Below are positions 18,578 to 27,144 of a stretch of 48,061 bases of DNA, piece by piece. Under the pieces are notes generated by a model. That model did not search any database. It was not told the origin of the DNA and saw nothing but the letters and a program-made list of their open reading frames with translations. A program made the position numbers and the translations under genes. Every line of letters begins with the position of its first letter. Position 1 is the stretch's first letter. The stretch is from Rhizobium grahamii CCGE 502 (GTDB lineage Bacteria > Pseudomonadota > Alphaproteobacteria > Rhizobiales > Rhizobiaceae): the NCBI RefSeq assembly GCF_000298315.2, contig NZ_AEYE02000030.1:1-48061 (forward strand). The letters run 5' to 3'.

Positions 18578-21132
18578 TCGGCTGCGACGGACGTCGGAAG
18601 ATCGACCGAAGGAATCCGGCAGGTCACGATGGTGCCCTTGCCCGGTTGGCTGTCGATGGTGACCGTCCCGTGGTGAAGACTGACGAAACTGTCGACGATC
18701 GAAAGCCCAAGGCCGGCGCCGCCCCTCTTGCCATTTTTTGCGCCGGTGGCGAATCTGTCGAACACATTGGCGATCATATCCTGCGAAATGCCAGGGCCAC
18801 GATCACTGACGGCAAAGACGAAATCCATGCCCTCACGCTTGCATTCGAGCGAGATTGACGAGCCTTCCGGCGAGAAGTTGGCGGCATTGGAAAGTAGCTT
18901 CACCAGGATCTGCTTCAGCCTTTGCGGGTCAGCAACGATCGAGCCCAGATGTGCGGGAGCCGTAATCTCCAGTGTTACGCCGCTTTCCTGCAGTCTGTCG
19001 GCAATCTGCATCGACACGTCGTCAAGCAGGTCGCCAAGATCGATCGCCGAATAGTTGAGCCGCATGATTCCGGCGTCGACGGTGGCTAGATCGAGGATAT
19101 CGTTGACCAGCGTCAGCAATACCGAAGAGGACGTGGAAATGTGATCGATATATTCGGCCTGCCGGTCGTTCAGCGGTCCGAGCCCCGGCGTGCGCAGCAG
19201 ATCGGTGAAACCGATGATGTTGGTAAGCGGCGAGCGTAGCTCGTAGGAAACATGCTGGACGAAGTCGTTCTTAAGCTCGTCCGCCTTGCGCAGCGCCTCG
19301 TTCTTTTCCGTCAGGGCGCGCTCGGCACGGACGCTGTCGGTCATGTTGACGAAGGTCAGCATCGTCTGCGCGTTAGGCAACGGAATGACTGCATAGTCGA
19401 GCACGAGGCCTGAAAATAGTTCGAGCGTCCCCTGGCTGGAACGGCGCTCGTCGTCGAAGCTGGTGATCAACTCGCCAAAGGTCTTCCATCCGTCCGGACG
19501 GTCATAGGACTGAGAGCAAGACTCTCCAAGGGCACGGATGTGCGTCCCTGCCTTCGCCTCGGCCTCGGTAATTCCCCAGAGTGCACGGAAAGCGGGATTC
19601 GAGAGGCGAATGCGCCCGTCGGCCCCAAAGACCGCCACACCTTCTGATAGATGGTCGATCGTCTCGCCCTGTACCTTGAGAAGCGTGTTGTAGCGTGTCT
19701 CGAGGTCGACCTGTTCGGTGAGGTTCTCGAATACCCAAGTCGCACCACCCTGAGGATGTGCTGTTGCAAAGACCCGCAATGTCTGGCCGTTCGGCAGGTG
19801 CCAGAGGTCAGATTGGGTATCGAGGGCACGGTAGACCGAAAGCGCGGCTTCCTTCCAGGATTTCCAGTTGAGTTGATCCGGCAGCTTCTTGGCAGCCCTC
19901 AGGCGCTCCAACAATTCCGCGTTGTCGGGCCGGCTCTCGAGGAAAGCGATATCAAGTTGCCAGAGAGAAACGAAAGCCTGATTATAGAATTGCAGTCGAC
20001 GGTCACCGTCGAAGATCGCGACAGGCGTTGCGAGGTGGTCGAGTGTTTCGGCGTGGCTCTTTAGCGTGCGCTCGAGCTCGGCGCGAACAGCTTCGATGCC
20101 GGAAACGTCGACAGCTATCCCGGCGGAGCCGCTCGGGACCTTTACATCGACGACGTCGAAGAAGGTTCGGTTGCCGGACACCACGGTGGAGATCTTGTCG
20201 TGGAATGGCGACTCAGTTGTCGCCGTCGCGCGGATCCGCTCACGGGCAACGGTTGTTAGAAACTCACGACCCTCGTTGACGGCCTGCTCCGGCGTGGTTG
20301 CCTCGACGGCTTCGCCGTAGGCCTGATTAACCCAGGTCAGTCGGCCTTCGGTATCACGCTGCCAGGCTGGAAGGTCGATTGCATCGAGCATGCTCTGGAA
20401 TGCCGAGATCGAGGACAATAGTCTGTCCCGTTCGATCTTCAGTTCGGCAAGCTCGGCCCGTAGATTGTTCAGCGCGACAAAGCGGACGAATGCACGTCCG
20501 CCCGAAACTCGGCCCTGCGCCTCGAGGATTTCTTCGCGATGGGTTTCGACAACCATGTCGAAGCTGTGGGCCGATCCGCGCAGGCGATCGATCGCACGCT
20601 CAAGCTCAGACGCCGACCGCGGCTTCAACCACAATCCGAAGGCCAGGAACTCGCTGTCTTGCGGCGCGCCGGTTTCGGCCGGCAGCTGACCGATCAGTTC
20701 AGGACGCTCGCCGCCGTCCCAGATGACGATCCGACGATTCTTGTCCGCAATCAGGGCCTGATACTGCGAAATACGCTGTTGCGCGTCAGAGAGGGCCGAG
20801 CGGATTTCACGGCTTTCGCTTTCGAGGTTTCCGCGCTGGCGCACAACCCAAAGGGTCGAAAGCAGCGCGGCCGAAATCACACCGATCACCACGGAGAGAC
20901 CAACAACCTGCGATGAGGTGAAAAGATGCGCCGCTGCAACAGTCTCGGTCTCGACCTGCGCGAAAACCGGCCGCGCAATCGATGCGATGGCCGTGCCAGC
21001 GGCAAAAATCCGTGCCACGCGAGACACGATGCCGGTGCTGACAGGGTTTCGTTCGCCCGATTGGACCGGGCAGTGGTCAGCGTAAGCGCCAACCTCTGCC
21101 TGTTCGACCAGGCTGTGCGTCATTTCCGACAT
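18574..21132 (-). CDS. divL: DivL-like PAS-domain histidine-kinase-family protein (Tyr in place of His)
   Basis: This is an 852-residue membrane protein with a hydrophobic segment at about 74-97 (a weaker one at 40-58). Three PAS-like regions follow, starting near 245, 361 and 489, then a HisKA domain (about 615-685) and an ATPase domain with VSDRGPGIS and GAGLGLSIV. The phosphoacceptor position reads HVSYELRSPL: Tyr630 stands where kinases have His. This substitution is the hallmark of DivL, which in Caulobacter binds phosphorylated DivK and controls the CckA-ChpT-CtrA cell-cycle relay at the cell pole. The ATPase motifs are intact. The stop overlaps the next gene by 4 bases. An ordinary PAS sensor kinase is the alternative, but the Tyr argues against it. 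Confidence 0.88.
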   Translation of the reverse strand: MSEMTHSLVEQAEVGAYADHCPVQSGERNPVSTGIVSRVARIFAAGTAIASIARPVFAQVETETVAAAHLFTSSQVVGLSVVIGVISAALLSTLWVVRQRGNLESESREIRSALSDAQQRISQYQALIADKNRRIVIWDGGERPELIGQLPAETGAPQDSEFLAFGLWLKPRSASELERAIDRLRGSAHSFDMVVETHREEILEAQGRVSGGRAFVRFVALNNLRAELAELKIERDRLLSSISAFQSMLDAIDLPAWQRDTEGRLTWVNQAYGEAVEATTPEQAVNEGREFLTTVARERIRATATTESPFHDKISTVVSGNRTFFDVVDVKVPSGSAGIAVDVSGIEAVRAELERTLKSHAETLDHLATPVAIFDGDRRLQFYNQAFVSLWQLDIAFLESRPDNAELLERLRAAKKLPDQLNWKSWKEAALSVYRALDTQSDLWHLPNGQTLRVFATAHPQGGATWVFENLTEQVDLETRYNTLLKVQGETIDHLSEGVAVFGADGRIRLSNPAFRALWGITEAEAKAGTHIRALGESCSQSYDRPDGWKTFGELITSFDDERRSSQGTLELFSGLVLDYAVIPLPNAQTMLTFVNMTDSVRAERALTEKNEALRKADELKNDFVQHVSYELRSPLTNIIGFTDLLRTPGLGPLNDRQAEYIDHISTSSSVLLTLVNDILDLATVDAGIMRLNYSAIDLGDLLDDVSMQIADRLQESGVTLEITAPAHLGSIVADPQRLKQILVKLLSNAANFSPEGSSISLECKREGMDFVFAVSDRGPGISQDMIANVFDRFATGAKNGKRGGAGLGLSIVDSFVSLHHGTVTIDSQPGKGTIVTCRIPSVDLPTSVAAE

Positions 21133-21269
21133 GCGCGGTATGTCTCCGTCCTTTAATGTGCCGCATCACGACAAGACATCCCATTTTCGAAGCAAACGGA
21201 CACGTCCGTGGCTACGAATCGAGTGTTAAAACAATACTTCGGAAGGGAATCGGCGGGAAGGTGTGTGCC

Positions 21270-21307
21270 AAAAAATAAGGGCGCCGCATTTGTCAATGTG
21301 GCGCCCT
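21270..21307 (-). terminator. Rho-independent terminator after ahcY
   Basis: A long stem (21278-21290 with 21295-21307, one G-T pair) closes a 4-base loop. The A-rich run at 21270-21277 becomes a U-tract on the minus-strand transcript. It ends ahcY and separates it from the divL operon. Confidence 0.85.
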
Positions 21308-21335
21308 CTAGATGTTGTGGATATCAATCCTGCGA

Positions 21336-22736
21336 TCAATATCTGTAGTGGTCAGCCTTGAACGGGCCTTGCGGCTTTACGCCGATATAGGAAGCCTGCT
21401 CCTCAGAAAGCTGCGTCAGCTTTACCCCGAGCTTATCGAGGTGAAGGCGTGCGACCTTCTCGTCGAGGTGCTTCGGCAGGATGTAGACCTGGTTCTGGTA
21501 CTGGCCGGGCTTGGTAAAGAGCTCGATCTGCGCCAGCGTCTGGTTTGTGAACGAAGCCGACATCACGAAGGACGGGTGGCCGGTCGCGTTGCCGAGGTTC
21601 AGCAGGCGGCCTTCCGAGAGCAGGATGATGCGGTTGCCCTTCGGGAATTCGATCAGGTCGACCTGCGGCTTGATGTTGGTCCACTTCAGGTTACGCAGCG
21701 CAGTGACTTCGATTTCGTTGTCGAAGTGGCCGATGTTGCCAACGATCGCCATGTCCTTCATCGCGCGCATGTGGTCGATGCGGATGACGTCCTTGTTGCC
21801 GGTCGTGGTGATGAAGATGTCGGCGGAAGATACAACGTCTTCGAGCGTGACGACTTCGAAGCCATCCATGGCTGCCTGCAGCGCGCAGATCGGATCGACT
21901 TCCGTGACCTTGACGCGGGCGCCGGCGCCCTGAAGCGAAGCAGCCGAACCCTTGCCGACGTCGCCGTAACCGCAGACGACGGCAACCTTGCCGGCCATCA
22001 TCACGTCGGTGCCGCGGCGGATACCGTCGACCAGCGATTCCTTGCAGCCGTACTTGTTGTCGAACTTCGACTTGGTGACGGAGTCGTTGACGTTGATTGC
22101 CGGGAACGGCAGCAGGCCCTTCTGGCTCAGCTGGTACAGGCGGTTGACACCCGTGGTGGTTTCTTCGGTCACGCCCTTGATCGCGTCGCGCTGCTTGGTG
22201 AACCAGCCAGGCGTTGCGGCAAGGCGCTTCTTGATCTGCGCGAAGAGGATTTCTTCCTCTTCTGAATGCGGGTTCGACAGTACGTCTTCGCCAGCTTCGG
22301 CGCGAGCGCCGAGCAGGATGTACATGGTGGCATCGCCGCCATCGTCGAGGATCATGTTGGAGAAACCACCATCGGTCCACTGGAAGATCTTGTCGGTATA
22401 GACCCAGTAATCATGCAGCGACTCGCCCTTGATGGCGAAAACCGGAACGCCGGAAGCGGCGATCGCGGCGGCAGCATGGTCCTGCGTCGAGAAGATGTTG
22501 CACGATGCCCAGCGGACTTCAGCACCGAGTGCAACGAGCGTCTCGATAAGAACGGCAGTCTGGATCGTCATGTGCAGCGAGCCAGTGATGCGCGCGCCCT
22601 TCAGGGGCTTCGCCTCGCCGAACTCAGCGCGGCAGGCCATCAGGCCCGGCATTTCGGTTTCAGCGATCGTGATTTCCTTGCGACCGAAGTCTGCGAGGCC
22701 GATATCGGCGACGATATAATCTTTTTCAGTGCTCAT
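21336..22736 (-). CDS. ahcY: S-adenosylhomocysteine hydrolase
   Basis: AhcY reversibly splits S-adenosylhomocysteine into adenosine and homocysteine, keeping methyltransferases free of product inhibition and returning homocysteine to methionine synthesis. The 466-residue enzyme has the NAD-binding loop [10 protein letters not shown] (from about residue 256), the conserved [14 protein letters not shown] region and the invariant C-terminal KADHYRY, whose Lys and Tyr reach into the partner subunit. GGAG lies 8 bases before ATG 22736. A 20-bp perfect palindrome lies 128 bases upstream of the start and may be an operator. A strong terminator follows at 21270. It is probably a single-gene unit, separate from ptsH upstream. 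Confidence 0.97.
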   Translation of the reverse strand: MSTEKDYIVADIGLADFGRKEITIAETEMPGLMACRAEFGEAKPLKGARITGSLHMTIQTAVLIETLVALGAEVRWASCNIFSTQDHAAAAIAASGVPVFAIKGESLHDYWVYTDKIFQWTDGGFSNMILDDGGDATMYILLGARAEAGEDVLSNPHSEEEEILFAQIKKRLAATPGWFTKQRDAIKGVTEETTTGVNRLYQLSQKGLLPFPAINVNDSVTKSKFDNKYGCKESLVDGIRRGTDVMMAGKVAVVCGYGDVGKGSAASLQGAGARVKVTEVDPICALQAAMDGFEVVTLEDVVSSADIFITTTGNKDVIRIDHMRAMKDMAIVGNIGHFDNEIEVTALRNLKWTNIKPQVDLIEFPKGNRIILLSEGRLLNLGNATGHPSFVMSASFTNQTLAQIELFTKPGQYQNQVYILPKHLDEKVARLHLDKLGVKLTQLSEEQASYIGVKPQGPFKADHYRY

Positions 22737-22863
22737 TGGGTTTTCTCCAGGCTGAAAAGCGGCTCAAAAATTCAAAGGCGCACAAAGGGCACCACATGCG
22801 TCCACGCAGTCTGCGCGGCGATGAAAGGCCGTTTAGCAGGCTTCTATGACGAAGGCAATAATG

Positions 22864-22883
22864 ATATAAAGAAGTCTTTATAT
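22864..22883. promoter_or_regulatory. Perfect 9-2-9 palindrome upstream of ahcY, candidate SahR-type operator
   Basis: ATATAAAGA (22864-22872) is followed by AG and the exact reverse complement TCTTTATAT (22875-22883). A further half-site-like TTTATATG lies at 22885-22892. It sits in the 169-base gap between the ptsH stop and the ahcY start, in a GC-rich genome, so an AT-rich perfect palindrome is unlikely by chance. SahR, an ArsR-family regulator, controls ahcY and methionine genes in many Proteobacteria through AT-rich palindromes. The assignment to SahR is inference from the target gene; I cannot confirm the consensus. Confidence 0.55.
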
Positions 22884-22905
22884 GTTTATATGAGCCGGGA
22901 GAAGC

Positions 22906-23181
22906 TCACATTTCCTCGCCGAACCGGTTCTGGATCAGCTCGTCGAGCGCATCGAGCGCTTGTGCAGCCTGGTTGCCGCTGGCCGAGATCAAGACGCTGG
23001 AGCCCGGGCTTGCCGCCAACATCATCAATCCCATGATCGATGTCCCGCCGACCGTCATTCCGTCTTTCGATACAGTGATGGCGGCATCGAAATTCTCGAC
23101 CAGCTGTACGAATTTTGCCGAAGCGCGTGCGTGCAATCCGCGCTTGTTGATGATCAGAATTTCACGGGAGAGTGCCGTCAT
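22906..23181 (-). CDS. ptsH: HPr phosphocarrier protein
   Basis: This is a 91-residue HPr-family protein. The phospho-accepting His17 is in NKRGLHARAS, and Ser48 in GGTSIMGLMML is the site that HPr kinase modifies. Both regulatory residues are thus present, matching the hprK gene two genes upstream. The start at ATG 23181 gives the canonical length; the reading frame extends further upstream, but that part overlaps manX and is not HPr-like. The ribosome-binding site is poor, and the manX stop lies 16 bases upstream, so coupled translation is likely. No sugar-specific permease is nearby, so this HPr probably works in a regulatory phosphorelay rather than in sugar uptake. Confidence 0.93.
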   Translation of the reverse strand: MTALSREILIINKRGLHARASAKFVQLVENFDAAITVSKDGMTVGGTSIMGLMMLAASPGSSVLISASGNQAAQALDALDELIQNRFGEEM

Positions 23182-23197
23182 GGGCGCGATGTGCTCA

Positions 23198-23599
23198 CTA
23201 TTTGCCACTGAGAACGCGGCTCGCGACGTTGATGTATTTCCGGCCGGCCTCGGAGGCTTCGACGAGCGCCTTCTCCATGTTGTTCTCGCCGCGTACACCC
23301 GCGAGCTTGATGAGCATCGGTAGGTTCATGCCAGCAATGACTTCCGTGTGGCCGCTGCTCATGACTGAGATTGCCAGGTTGGAGGGGGTACCACCGAACA
23401 TGTCTGTCAGGATGACAACTCCATGGCCGTCATCGGCACGGGATACTGCTTCCAGAATATCTTGTCGCCTCTGATCCATGTCGTCTTCGGGACCGATACA
23501 GACCGTTTCGATGAATTTCTGAGGACCGACAACGTGTTCGACCGCATGACGAAACTCTTCAGCCAGCTTGCCATGAGTGACAAGCACAAGTCCGATCAT
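23198..23599 (-). CDS. manX: PTS EIIA component, mannose/fructose type
   Basis: The 133-residue protein is an EIIA of the mannose family, with active-site His9 in LVLVTHGKLA and the TDMFGGTPSNLA loop. It would accept phosphate from HPr-His-P. Usual ManX proteins carry a second EIIB domain or work with EIIC and EIID; none is encoded here, so the domain stands alone and is likely regulatory. I chose ATG 23599 because AGGAG lies 10 bases upstream and the family begins at this methionine. It is separated from hprK by 154 bases, which hold a candidate promoter at 23680-23708. ptsH follows after 16 bases. Confidence 0.92.
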   Translation of the reverse strand: MIGLVLVTHGKLAEEFRHAVEHVVGPQKFIETVCIGPEDDMDQRRQDILEAVSRADDGHGVVILTDMFGGTPSNLAISVMSSGHTEVIAGMNLPMLIKLAGVRGENNMEKALVEASEAGRKYINVASRVLSGK

Positions 23600-23679
23600 G
23601 ATATTACTGCTCCTAATGGCATATTCCAAACGGTGGCCCCAATATCGCAATGCAGCAATCGCGTCCACCGTGGGGGCAC

Positions 23680-23708
23680 ATCTTGGCGATGAAAACCCGA
23701 AGTGCAAG
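23680..23708 (-). promoter_or_regulatory. Candidate promoter for manX-ptsH
   Basis: On the minus strand CTTGCA (23708-23703) and CAAGAT (23685-23680) are 17 bases apart, resembling the rhizobial housekeeping pattern CTTGAC-17-CTATAT. It lies 81 bases upstream of the manX start in the only sizeable gap of the chvI-to-ptsH cluster. The match is partial. Confidence 0.3.
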
Positions 23709-23753
23709 ACAAAAATACGACTTTATGGGCCGGTTTTGCCGATTCTGCGGGCA

Positions 23754-24203
23754 TTACTGTCCGATGTCCGGTGCTTTTGCCATCAATATCGCCAGCGGTA
23801 GTGGAGTATTAGCCAGCAACCGAATGACCGGCAGTTCTATGCTGCCAGCAATAGTTGTTCGCTCGCCTTCTGGCGGCAACCGTTTCTCGCCAGTAGGGCT
23901 CGCAGGAAGGATAGCGTAGTGCATCGCGGCGCTGGCAATGTGCGGCAGGCGAACGAGGCCGGTGCCGCGCAATTCCAGCAAACCGGCAATCGAGGCAGGG
24001 CACGCTGCAATCACCGATCCATCCACTTCCGAAAGCAGTGCTTGATCGTCGGCGACGAGCGCTGAGGAAATGCCGAGGCGTTGTGCTTCATTGATGCAGG
24101 TGAACGCCAGCATCGATTTCCCCCAGCCCGACGGCCCCATGAAGAGAAGGCCGGTCTTGCCGACGACGATGGCCGTTGCGTGGATATTTGATGGCTTGTC
24201 CAT
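23754..24203 (-). CDS. hprK: HPr kinase/phosphorylase, short alphaproteobacterial form
   Basis: HprK phosphorylates HPr on its regulatory serine. The 149-residue protein has the P-loop GPSGWGKS (residues 23-30) and the LLELRGTGLVRLP region that corresponds to the HprK signature. Gram-positive HprK is about twice as long; the N-terminal domain is absent here, as is usual in alphaproteobacteria, so this is not a fragment. ATG 24203 overlaps the chvG stop in TGATG; GTG 24206 is an alternative in frame. This linkage to chvG means the sensor kinase and HprK are translated together. Whether the enzyme also dephosphorylates HPr cannot be told. Confidence 0.92.
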   Translation of the reverse strand: MDKPSNIHATAIVVGKTGLLFMGPSGWGKSMLAFTCINEAQRLGISSALVADDQALLSEVDGSVIAACPASIAGLLELRGTGLVRLPHIASAAMHYAILPASPTGEKRLPPEGERTTIAGSIELPVIRLLANTPLPLAILMAKAPDIGQ

Positions 24204-25993
24204 CACAAGGTAGTGTCGGCGGGAAGGGCGAGGATGAAGCGCGCTCCGAGCAGTTTTTCGGTTTCGGGATCGATGATGTTTTCCGCGCGCAGCGACCCAC
24301 CATGTGCTTCGGCGATCTGACGGCTGATCGACAGGCCGAGGCCCGAATTCTGTCCAAAGCCTTCGGATTCCGGTCGGTCGGTATAGAAGCGCTCAAAGAT
24401 GCGATCGATGTCTTCTGCCTGGATGCCCGGACCGTTGTCTTCCACGTATACAATGCAGCGAGACCGCGTTCGGACCAGTCGCACGGTGATCCTGCCGTCG
24501 TGTTCCGGAACAAAGGAGCGGGCGTTTTCGATGAGGTTGGTAACGATCTGTCCGATGCGCAGGTCATGGCCGTTTACGACGAAACGTGTCTTCACGCCCG
24601 GCTTGCGCTCGATCGCGAATTCGATTTGTACTTCTTTTCTGCGGCTGCGAATTTGCCGCGATACGTCGATGAAATCGCGAAGCAGAATCTCTAGATCGAC
24701 CGAGCCGGCGTCATCGCGCGCCAATTCAGCATCGAGACGAGAGGCGTCGGAAATGTCGCTGATCAGACGGTCGAGCCGACGAACGTCGTGCTGGATGACA
24801 TCAAGAAGCCGCTTCTTGGACTCGTCTGTTTTTGCCAGAGGCAGCGTTTCGACGGCGCTGCGGAGCGACGTCAGCGGATTCTTCAGTTCGTGGCTGACGT
24901 CGGCCGCAAAGCTTTCGATCGCGTCGATGCGGTCGTAGAGCGCGGTCGTCATTTCGCGCAGCGCAATGGAGAGGTTGCCGATCTCGTCCTGGCGGGCGGA
25001 AAAGTCGGGAATTTCTTCGCGTTCCTTCGCGCCGCGGCGCACGCGGATGGCGGCAGCCGACAGGCGCCGCAGCGGGTTGGCGATTGTTGACGACAAAACG
25101 AGAGACAAGAGAACGTTGACGAGTGTCGCGACGCCAAAGACGCGCATGATGCCGAGGCGCTCGGCGTGAACGATGTTATCGATATCGCCGGCTTGGGTAG
25201 ATAGGAGCAGCACGCCCAGAACAGCACGGAACCGCTGGATCGGAACGGCAACCGAAACGATCAACTCGCCCTTTTCCGTAGTGCGAACCACAGCGCCGCG
25301 AACACCAGTCAGTGCGTTCATGACTTCGGGATAAATCGAGCCGTCGCCACCCGGGGCTTCCTTGTAGAGGGGAAGGTTTCCTGGTTGCAGGACCTTGTTG
25401 AAGATCGTCGTGAACCACTGGCTCCAGCTCTGCTCCTCGTCATCCACAGGCGGCAAATCAAAACGTAAGACCTGGCCGCGTGAATAGAGATGGCGAGAGT
25501 CGAGAAGCAGGTTGGCGTCAGCGTCAAAAATGCGTGCGCGGGTTCTGGTCGGAGAAATCAGCCGACGCAGCACAGGCGCGACCTTCTCCGGATCGATCGG
25601 GAATTCGAGATCCTCGTCGTTCGGAACCGGGGTAATACTCTGGCCGGCCTGCAGTTCGAGCAGCTTCTCGGGGTCGATGGTAATCGAGTTGGTGTCCACG
25701 GACGCGGACGCGGAAACCGCGCCGGCGATGATTTCGCCCTGCGTCAGAAGGCTTTCGACGCGAGCGTCGATCAGCCCTTCGCGGAACTGATTGAGGTAGA
25801 GAATGCCGCCGACGAGAACGACTAGCGCGGCCAGATTGAAGAAAAGGATGCGGCGCGTCAGGCTCGAAAAGACGGCGTTGCCGAAGATGCGACGGATGAT
25901 CGTGAAGGGGTGCGACCAACGTCGTCCCCTGACGCGGCGGCTGCTCACGCCTTCCGCCTCATCCAGATCTCTTTCCTGCACCAACTGTGCCAA
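24203..25993 (-). CDS. chvG: Sensor histidine kinase ChvG (ExoS/BvrS type)
   Basis: ChvG senses acid or envelope conditions and phosphorylates ChvI; in related species the pair controls exopolysaccharide, motility, virulence or symbiosis. The 596-residue protein has a first membrane segment at about 48-68 (AALVVLVGGILYLNQF), a periplasmic domain to about 280, a second segment at about 283-305 and a HAMP region. The HisKA site has His368 in ADVSHELKNPL, and the ATPase domain has VEDNGPGI and GLGLSISRQIA. The reading frame has no nearby ATG: TTG 25993, with AAAGGG upstream, is used here, and GTG 25948 is another option. chvI ends 78 bases upstream; hprK overlaps at the end. Confidence 0.95.
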   Translation of the reverse strand: MAQLVQERDLDEAEGVSSRRVRGRRWSHPFTIIRRIFGNAVFSSLTRRILFFNLAALVVLVGGILYLNQFREGLIDARVESLLTQGEIIAGAVSASASVDTNSITIDPEKLLELQAGQSITPVPNDEDLEFPIDPEKVAPVLRRLISPTRTRARIFDADANLLLDSRHLYSRGQVLRFDLPPVDDEEQSWSQWFTTIFNKVLQPGNLPLYKEAPGGDGSIYPEVMNALTGVRGAVVRTTEKGELIVSVAVPIQRFRAVLGVLLLSTQAGDIDNIVHAERLGIMRVFGVATLVNVLLSLVLSSTIANPLRRLSAAAIRVRRGAKEREEIPDFSARQDEIGNLSIALREMTTALYDRIDAIESFAADVSHELKNPLTSLRSAVETLPLAKTDESKKRLLDVIQHDVRRLDRLISDISDASRLDAELARDDAGSVDLEILLRDFIDVSRQIRSRRKEVQIEFAIERKPGVKTRFVVNGHDLRIGQIVTNLIENARSFVPEHDGRITVRLVRTRSRCIVYVEDNGPGIQAEDIDRIFERFYTDRPESEGFGQNSGLGLSISRQIAEAHGGSLRAENIIDPETEKLLGARFILALPADTTL

Positions 25994-26071
25994 CCACAGG
26001 CCCTTTCGGAGAGCGGACCGCTTTCGCGTTCATCACTCTCGACAATTCTCAGATGCCGCGCCGCTTCGGCA

Positions 26072-26803
26072 TCAGGCTGCTTCGCGGAAGCGGTAGCCCA
26101 CTCCGTAGAGCGTTTCAATCATATCAAAGTCGGTATCGACCATCTTGAATTTCTTGCGGAGCCGCTTGATGTGGCTATCGATGGTGCGATCGTCGACATA
26201 GACCTGCTCGTCATAGGCCGCATCCATCAATGCGTCACGACTTTTGACGACGCCCGGACGCTGGGCCAGAGAATGCAGGATAAGGAATTCGGTCACCGTC
26301 AGCGTCACCGGCTCGCCCTTCCAGGTGCAGGTGTGGCGTTCCTGGTCCATGACCAGCTGGCCGCGCTCCAGCGAGCGAGCGAGCTGTTGTGCCGTGCCGG
26401 GCTTTGGCGCAGCACCACCGGCGGCGGCGGCAGCCTCGCGGCTCGATGCCCGGCGCAAGACGGCGCGGACGCGCTCGACCAGCAGACGCTGCGAGAACGG
26501 CTTGGTAATAAAGTCGTCGGCGCCCATCTTCAGGCCGAACAACTCATCAATTTCCTCATCCTTGGACGTGAGGAAGATGACCGGTATGTCGGATTTCTGC
26601 CGCAAGCGGCGCAGGAGCTCCATACCGTCCATGCGCGGCATCTTGATATCGAAGATGGCAAGCTGCGGTGGGCGAGCAAGAAGACCGTCGAGGGCTGAGG
26701 CGCCGTCCGTATACGTCTCGACCTTATATCCTTCTGCCTCGAGTGCAATCGATACCGAGGTAAGGATGTTGCGGTCGTCATCAACGAGCGCGATTGTCGG
26801 CAT
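26072..26803 (-). CDS. chvI: Response regulator ChvI (OmpR family)
   Basis: ChvI is the DNA-binding partner of ChvG. The 243-residue protein has a receiver domain with the acidic pocket DDD at 8-10, phosphoacceptor Asp52 in [13 protein letters not shown] and Lys in FITKPF. A winged-helix output domain follows with [17 protein letters not shown] chose ATG 26803, since it places the acceptor at Asp52 as in characterised ChvI proteins and has GGAG upstream. An in-frame ATG at 26821 also has GGAG and would add six residues. An Ala/Gly-rich linker (about 125-135) joins the domains. It is divergent from pckA across 341 bases. Confidence 0.95.
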   Translation of the reverse strand: MPTIALVDDDRNILTSVSIALEAEGYKVETYTDGASALDGLLARPPQLAIFDIKMPRMDGMELLRRLRQKSDIPVIFLTSKDEEIDELFGLKMGADDFITKPFSQRLLVERVRAVLRRASSREAAAAAGGAAPKPGTAQQLARSLERGQLVMDQERHTCTWKGEPVTLTVTEFLILHSLAQRPGVVKSRDALMDAAYDEQVYVDDRTIDSHIKRLRKKFKMVDTDFDMIETLYGVGYRFREAA

Positions 26804-26821
26804 GGTATTCGTCTCCGTCAT

Positions 26822-27144
26822 CTATGCGCGTCTCCAGGATTTTAGAAGGTCCCCAGGCGGCCTCTCTGAACCGGATGCGCTTATCGGGATAAAGGTGGAA
26901 CAAATTGTGGCAAAGATAAAGGGTTGGATTGTTCTAAAGTTTTGATCGCAACCAAGAGATGTGTCGAAAATCTGCGCGGCCACTTCTGATTCAAACGATT
27001 TAAAATAAGGCGGGAAAATTTAAATCGATTAATAGTTTGATATTGCTGCATTTTATCCATTTTCTTCTCTTGCGTTTTAAAAAAACCGCCCGTACGGTCA
27101 CCCTCAGTTCTTAACGGCACGAGCCTCAAGGGAAGGGAAAGACC
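26822..27144. other. Divergent intergenic region between chvI and pckA
   Basis: No gene is seen here. The region must hold the leftward chvI and rightward pckA promoters. Its centre (about 27000-27060) is much more AT-rich than the surroundings and contains the 8-bp palindromes ATTTAAAT (27018-27025) and AATCGATT (27023-27030). A further palindrome CCGTACGG lies nearer pckA, and a GGGAAGGGAAAG ribosome-binding site precedes ATG 27145. I could not place -35 and -10 boxes with confidence. The layout would allow ChvI to control both directions. Confidence 0.6.

Noticed and set aside
22737-22905. An S-adenosylhomocysteine or S-adenosylmethionine riboswitch in the ahcY leader.
   Set aside because: I looked for the conserved stems and could not build them. 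The palindrome at 22864 looks like a protein operator on DNA instead.
23754-24203. hprK as a truncated pseudogene, since it is half the Gram-positive length.
   Set aside because: The short single-domain form is normal in alphaproteobacteria, and the P-loop and signature region are intact.
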